From the NCBI GenBank assembly GCA_019418025.1, contig DYCR01000032.1, forward strand, positions 1 to 24,266: 24,266 nucleotides of DNA. Reading direction: 5' to 3'. This DNA is from Clostridiales bacterium. Lineage in GTDB: Bacteria; Bacillota; Clostridia; Oscillospirales; Oscillospiraceae. Within the stretch, counting starts at the first letter, position 1, and each line of letters starts with the position of its first letter. Under the pieces are notes generated by a model. The model saw only the letters and a list, made by a program, of their open reading frames with translations. It had not been told where the DNA came from and searched no databases. The translations under genes and the position numbers were made by a program. This document shows, piece after piece, positions 23,594 through 24,266 of this stretch.

Positions 23594-23622
23594 AGTATAA
23601 AATGGATTGCGAAAGTTGTCAA
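23594..23622 (-). promoter_or_regulatory. sigma-A promoter of the cyclase-phosphodiesterase operon
   Basis: On the minus strand TTGACA (23617-23622, perfect) and TATACT (23594-23599) are separated by 17 bases. The leader is short, about 30 bases. No operator-like repeat is evident. Confidence 0.85.
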
Positions 23623-23801
23623 TTCATAGAAAATACAAACCTTTCCTCCTGCGCCCATTGATTTTGTCTCTGATTCTCCACATTTATCCTAATTTCCGCA
23701 CAGCTCCTTAATCCGTTCAACCAAATCCCCCATTGCAGGCATCGTACAGCCAAACCGAAGCAGCTTGCTTGGAAGTTTGCGATTCCGGTGCTATTTGCCA
23801 C
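23623..23801. other. gene-poor stretch, possible remnant of a coding tail
   Basis: The 327-base gap between the cyclase gene and the last gene holds the promoter at 23594-23622, the terminator at 23812-23842 and this stretch. The only hint of coding is a minus-strand frame ending at 23689-23691 that reads ...FGCTMPAMGDLVERIKELCGN. It looks protein-like but has an upstream stop codon. The last 17 residues could start at an ATG (23740-23742) without a clear ribosome binding site. I do not call it a gene. Confidence 0.3.
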
Positions 23802-23842
23802 AAAACAGAAAAGACCTTGAGAGGCTTTGCCCCTCAAGGTCT
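23802..23842 (-). terminator. intrinsic terminator after the right-edge gene
   Basis: A 14-bp stem (23812-23825 with 23829-23842, one G-U pair) has a 3-base loop, with TTTTCTGTTTTG after it on the minus strand. It begins 43 bases after the stop codon of the partial gene. Confidence 0.88.
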
Positions 23843-23885
23843 GGTGTTCTTTATACATCCGGATAATCAGGACGGGTCAAACCGT

Positions 23886-24246
23886 TTATTTTTCCGTGTC
23901 AATCGTCCCGGTCACCTGCTTTACCTCCATCGGAATGGTAAACGTTATATCTTGTCCATTCTCATCGGTAACAGAAAGCTCAAAAAATAAATTATGTTCA
24001 AACTTAGAAATATCTATATTGGAATTTAATACCGCTGCTGATATCTGGCCTATTTCTTGATTTTTCAAATCAAATGTCGATTTATCATTTACCGTGGCCA
24101 TGTTCATAACCGTATGATCTTCACCGCCATTGTCGATATAATATTTAAAGATATATCCAGAAATGTTTTTGAAATCATCTGTTTTGAGTTCTAATTTACC
24201 ACCATAAAAAGTTTCCTGTTCTCCACCAATCACAGCAATACCGTTC
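23886..24246 (-). CDS. unknown protein, 5' truncated at contig end
   Basis: About 119 genuine C-terminal residues are visible, ending TGTIDTEK. The start is missing: the apparent N-terminus MCIRDR is translated adapter, not protein. I do not recognise the family. The visible part is polar with alternating beta-type stretches (SGYIFKYYIDNGGED, ELSVTDENGQDITFTIPMEVK), like a C-terminal domain of a secreted or lipoprotein surface protein. No membrane segment or sorting signal is present at this end. Composition is more A/T-rich than its neighbours, which could mean horizontal origin or simply a different protein class. The good terminator downstream supports a real gene. Confidence 0.65.
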
Positions 24247-24266
24247 CTGTCTCTTATACACATCTG
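24247..24266. other. Nextera transposase adapter (mosaic end) left in the assembly
   Basis: Bases 24247-24265 are exactly CTGTCTCTTATACACATCT, the Tn5 mosaic-end adapter of Nextera libraries, and the following G agrees with one of the two adapter tails. It is a library artefact, so the biological sequence ends at about 24246. Confidence 0.97.

Noticed and set aside
23619..23858. 79-codon minus-strand frame near the right edge
   Set aside because: It starts beyond a strong terminator, spans its stem and overlaps the -35 of the cyclase promoter; no ribosome binding site.
1..24266. CRISPR array, tRNA, rRNA, insertion sequence or c-di-GMP riboswitch
   Set aside because: I saw no regularly spaced repeats, cloverleaf sequences, transposase motifs or recognisable GEMM riboswitch core in any leader.

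Overview
The window looks like the chromosome of an anaerobic, gut-type member of the Clostridia (Firmicutes, probably Oscillospiraceae/Ruminococcaceae), very likely a metagenome or draft-genome contig. This is an inference from strong AAGGAG-type ribosome binding sites, sigma-A promoters, LPxTG sortase substrates, an anaerobic Cys-type sulfatase, and surface-protein motifs (C-x-L-x-E-H-x-H-T-E-A-C) that are common in this group. The last 20 bases are Nextera transposase adapter, so the right edge is a contig end and not natural sequence.

Left third (1-7030), sugar use. A leftward operon runs xylulokinase-type FGGY kinase, DUF4867 protein, L-fucose/L-arabinose-type isomerase, and ends in tandem hairpins. 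Upstream, with its own terminator, is an AraC-family regulator with a cupin sensor domain (TTG start). A cytosolic Cys-type sulfatase is read divergently from it from a good promoter. A sulfated or deoxy sugar imported from host glycans or polysaccharide is a reasonable guess at the substrate, but the sequence does not fix it.

Middle (7068-18600), sortase-assembled pilus. One leftward operon encodes, in order, a coiled-coil protein, signal peptidase I, a 1662-residue LPETG adhesin, an LPSTG major pilin, a class C sortase, a small LPQTG pilin and a second sortase. The promoter has a good -10, a poor -35, and two 18-bp direct repeats with a 22-bp period upstream. At the far end, convergent with the operon, is a BTAD-type (SARP-like) regulator with its own strong promoter. 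Its C-terminus looks like a degenerate GGDEF domain in which the I-site-like RxxD is kept and GGDEF is replaced by SPSQF. A small two-helix membrane protein is divergent from it.

Right part (18704-23622), cyclic-di-GMP turnover. A dCache-PAS-PAS-GGDEF diguanylate cyclase (active site and I-site intact) and a PAS-GGDEF(degenerate)-EAL-PAS-GAF phosphodiesterase form an operon that ends just upstream of the pilus promoter. The most interesting hypothesis is one module: an extracellular signal sets c-di-GMP, the BTAD regulator reads it through its GGDEF-like tail, and the pilus operon is switched through the 22-bp repeats. The parts are visible; the connections are inferred. A truncated gene of unknown function (23886-24246) closes the window.
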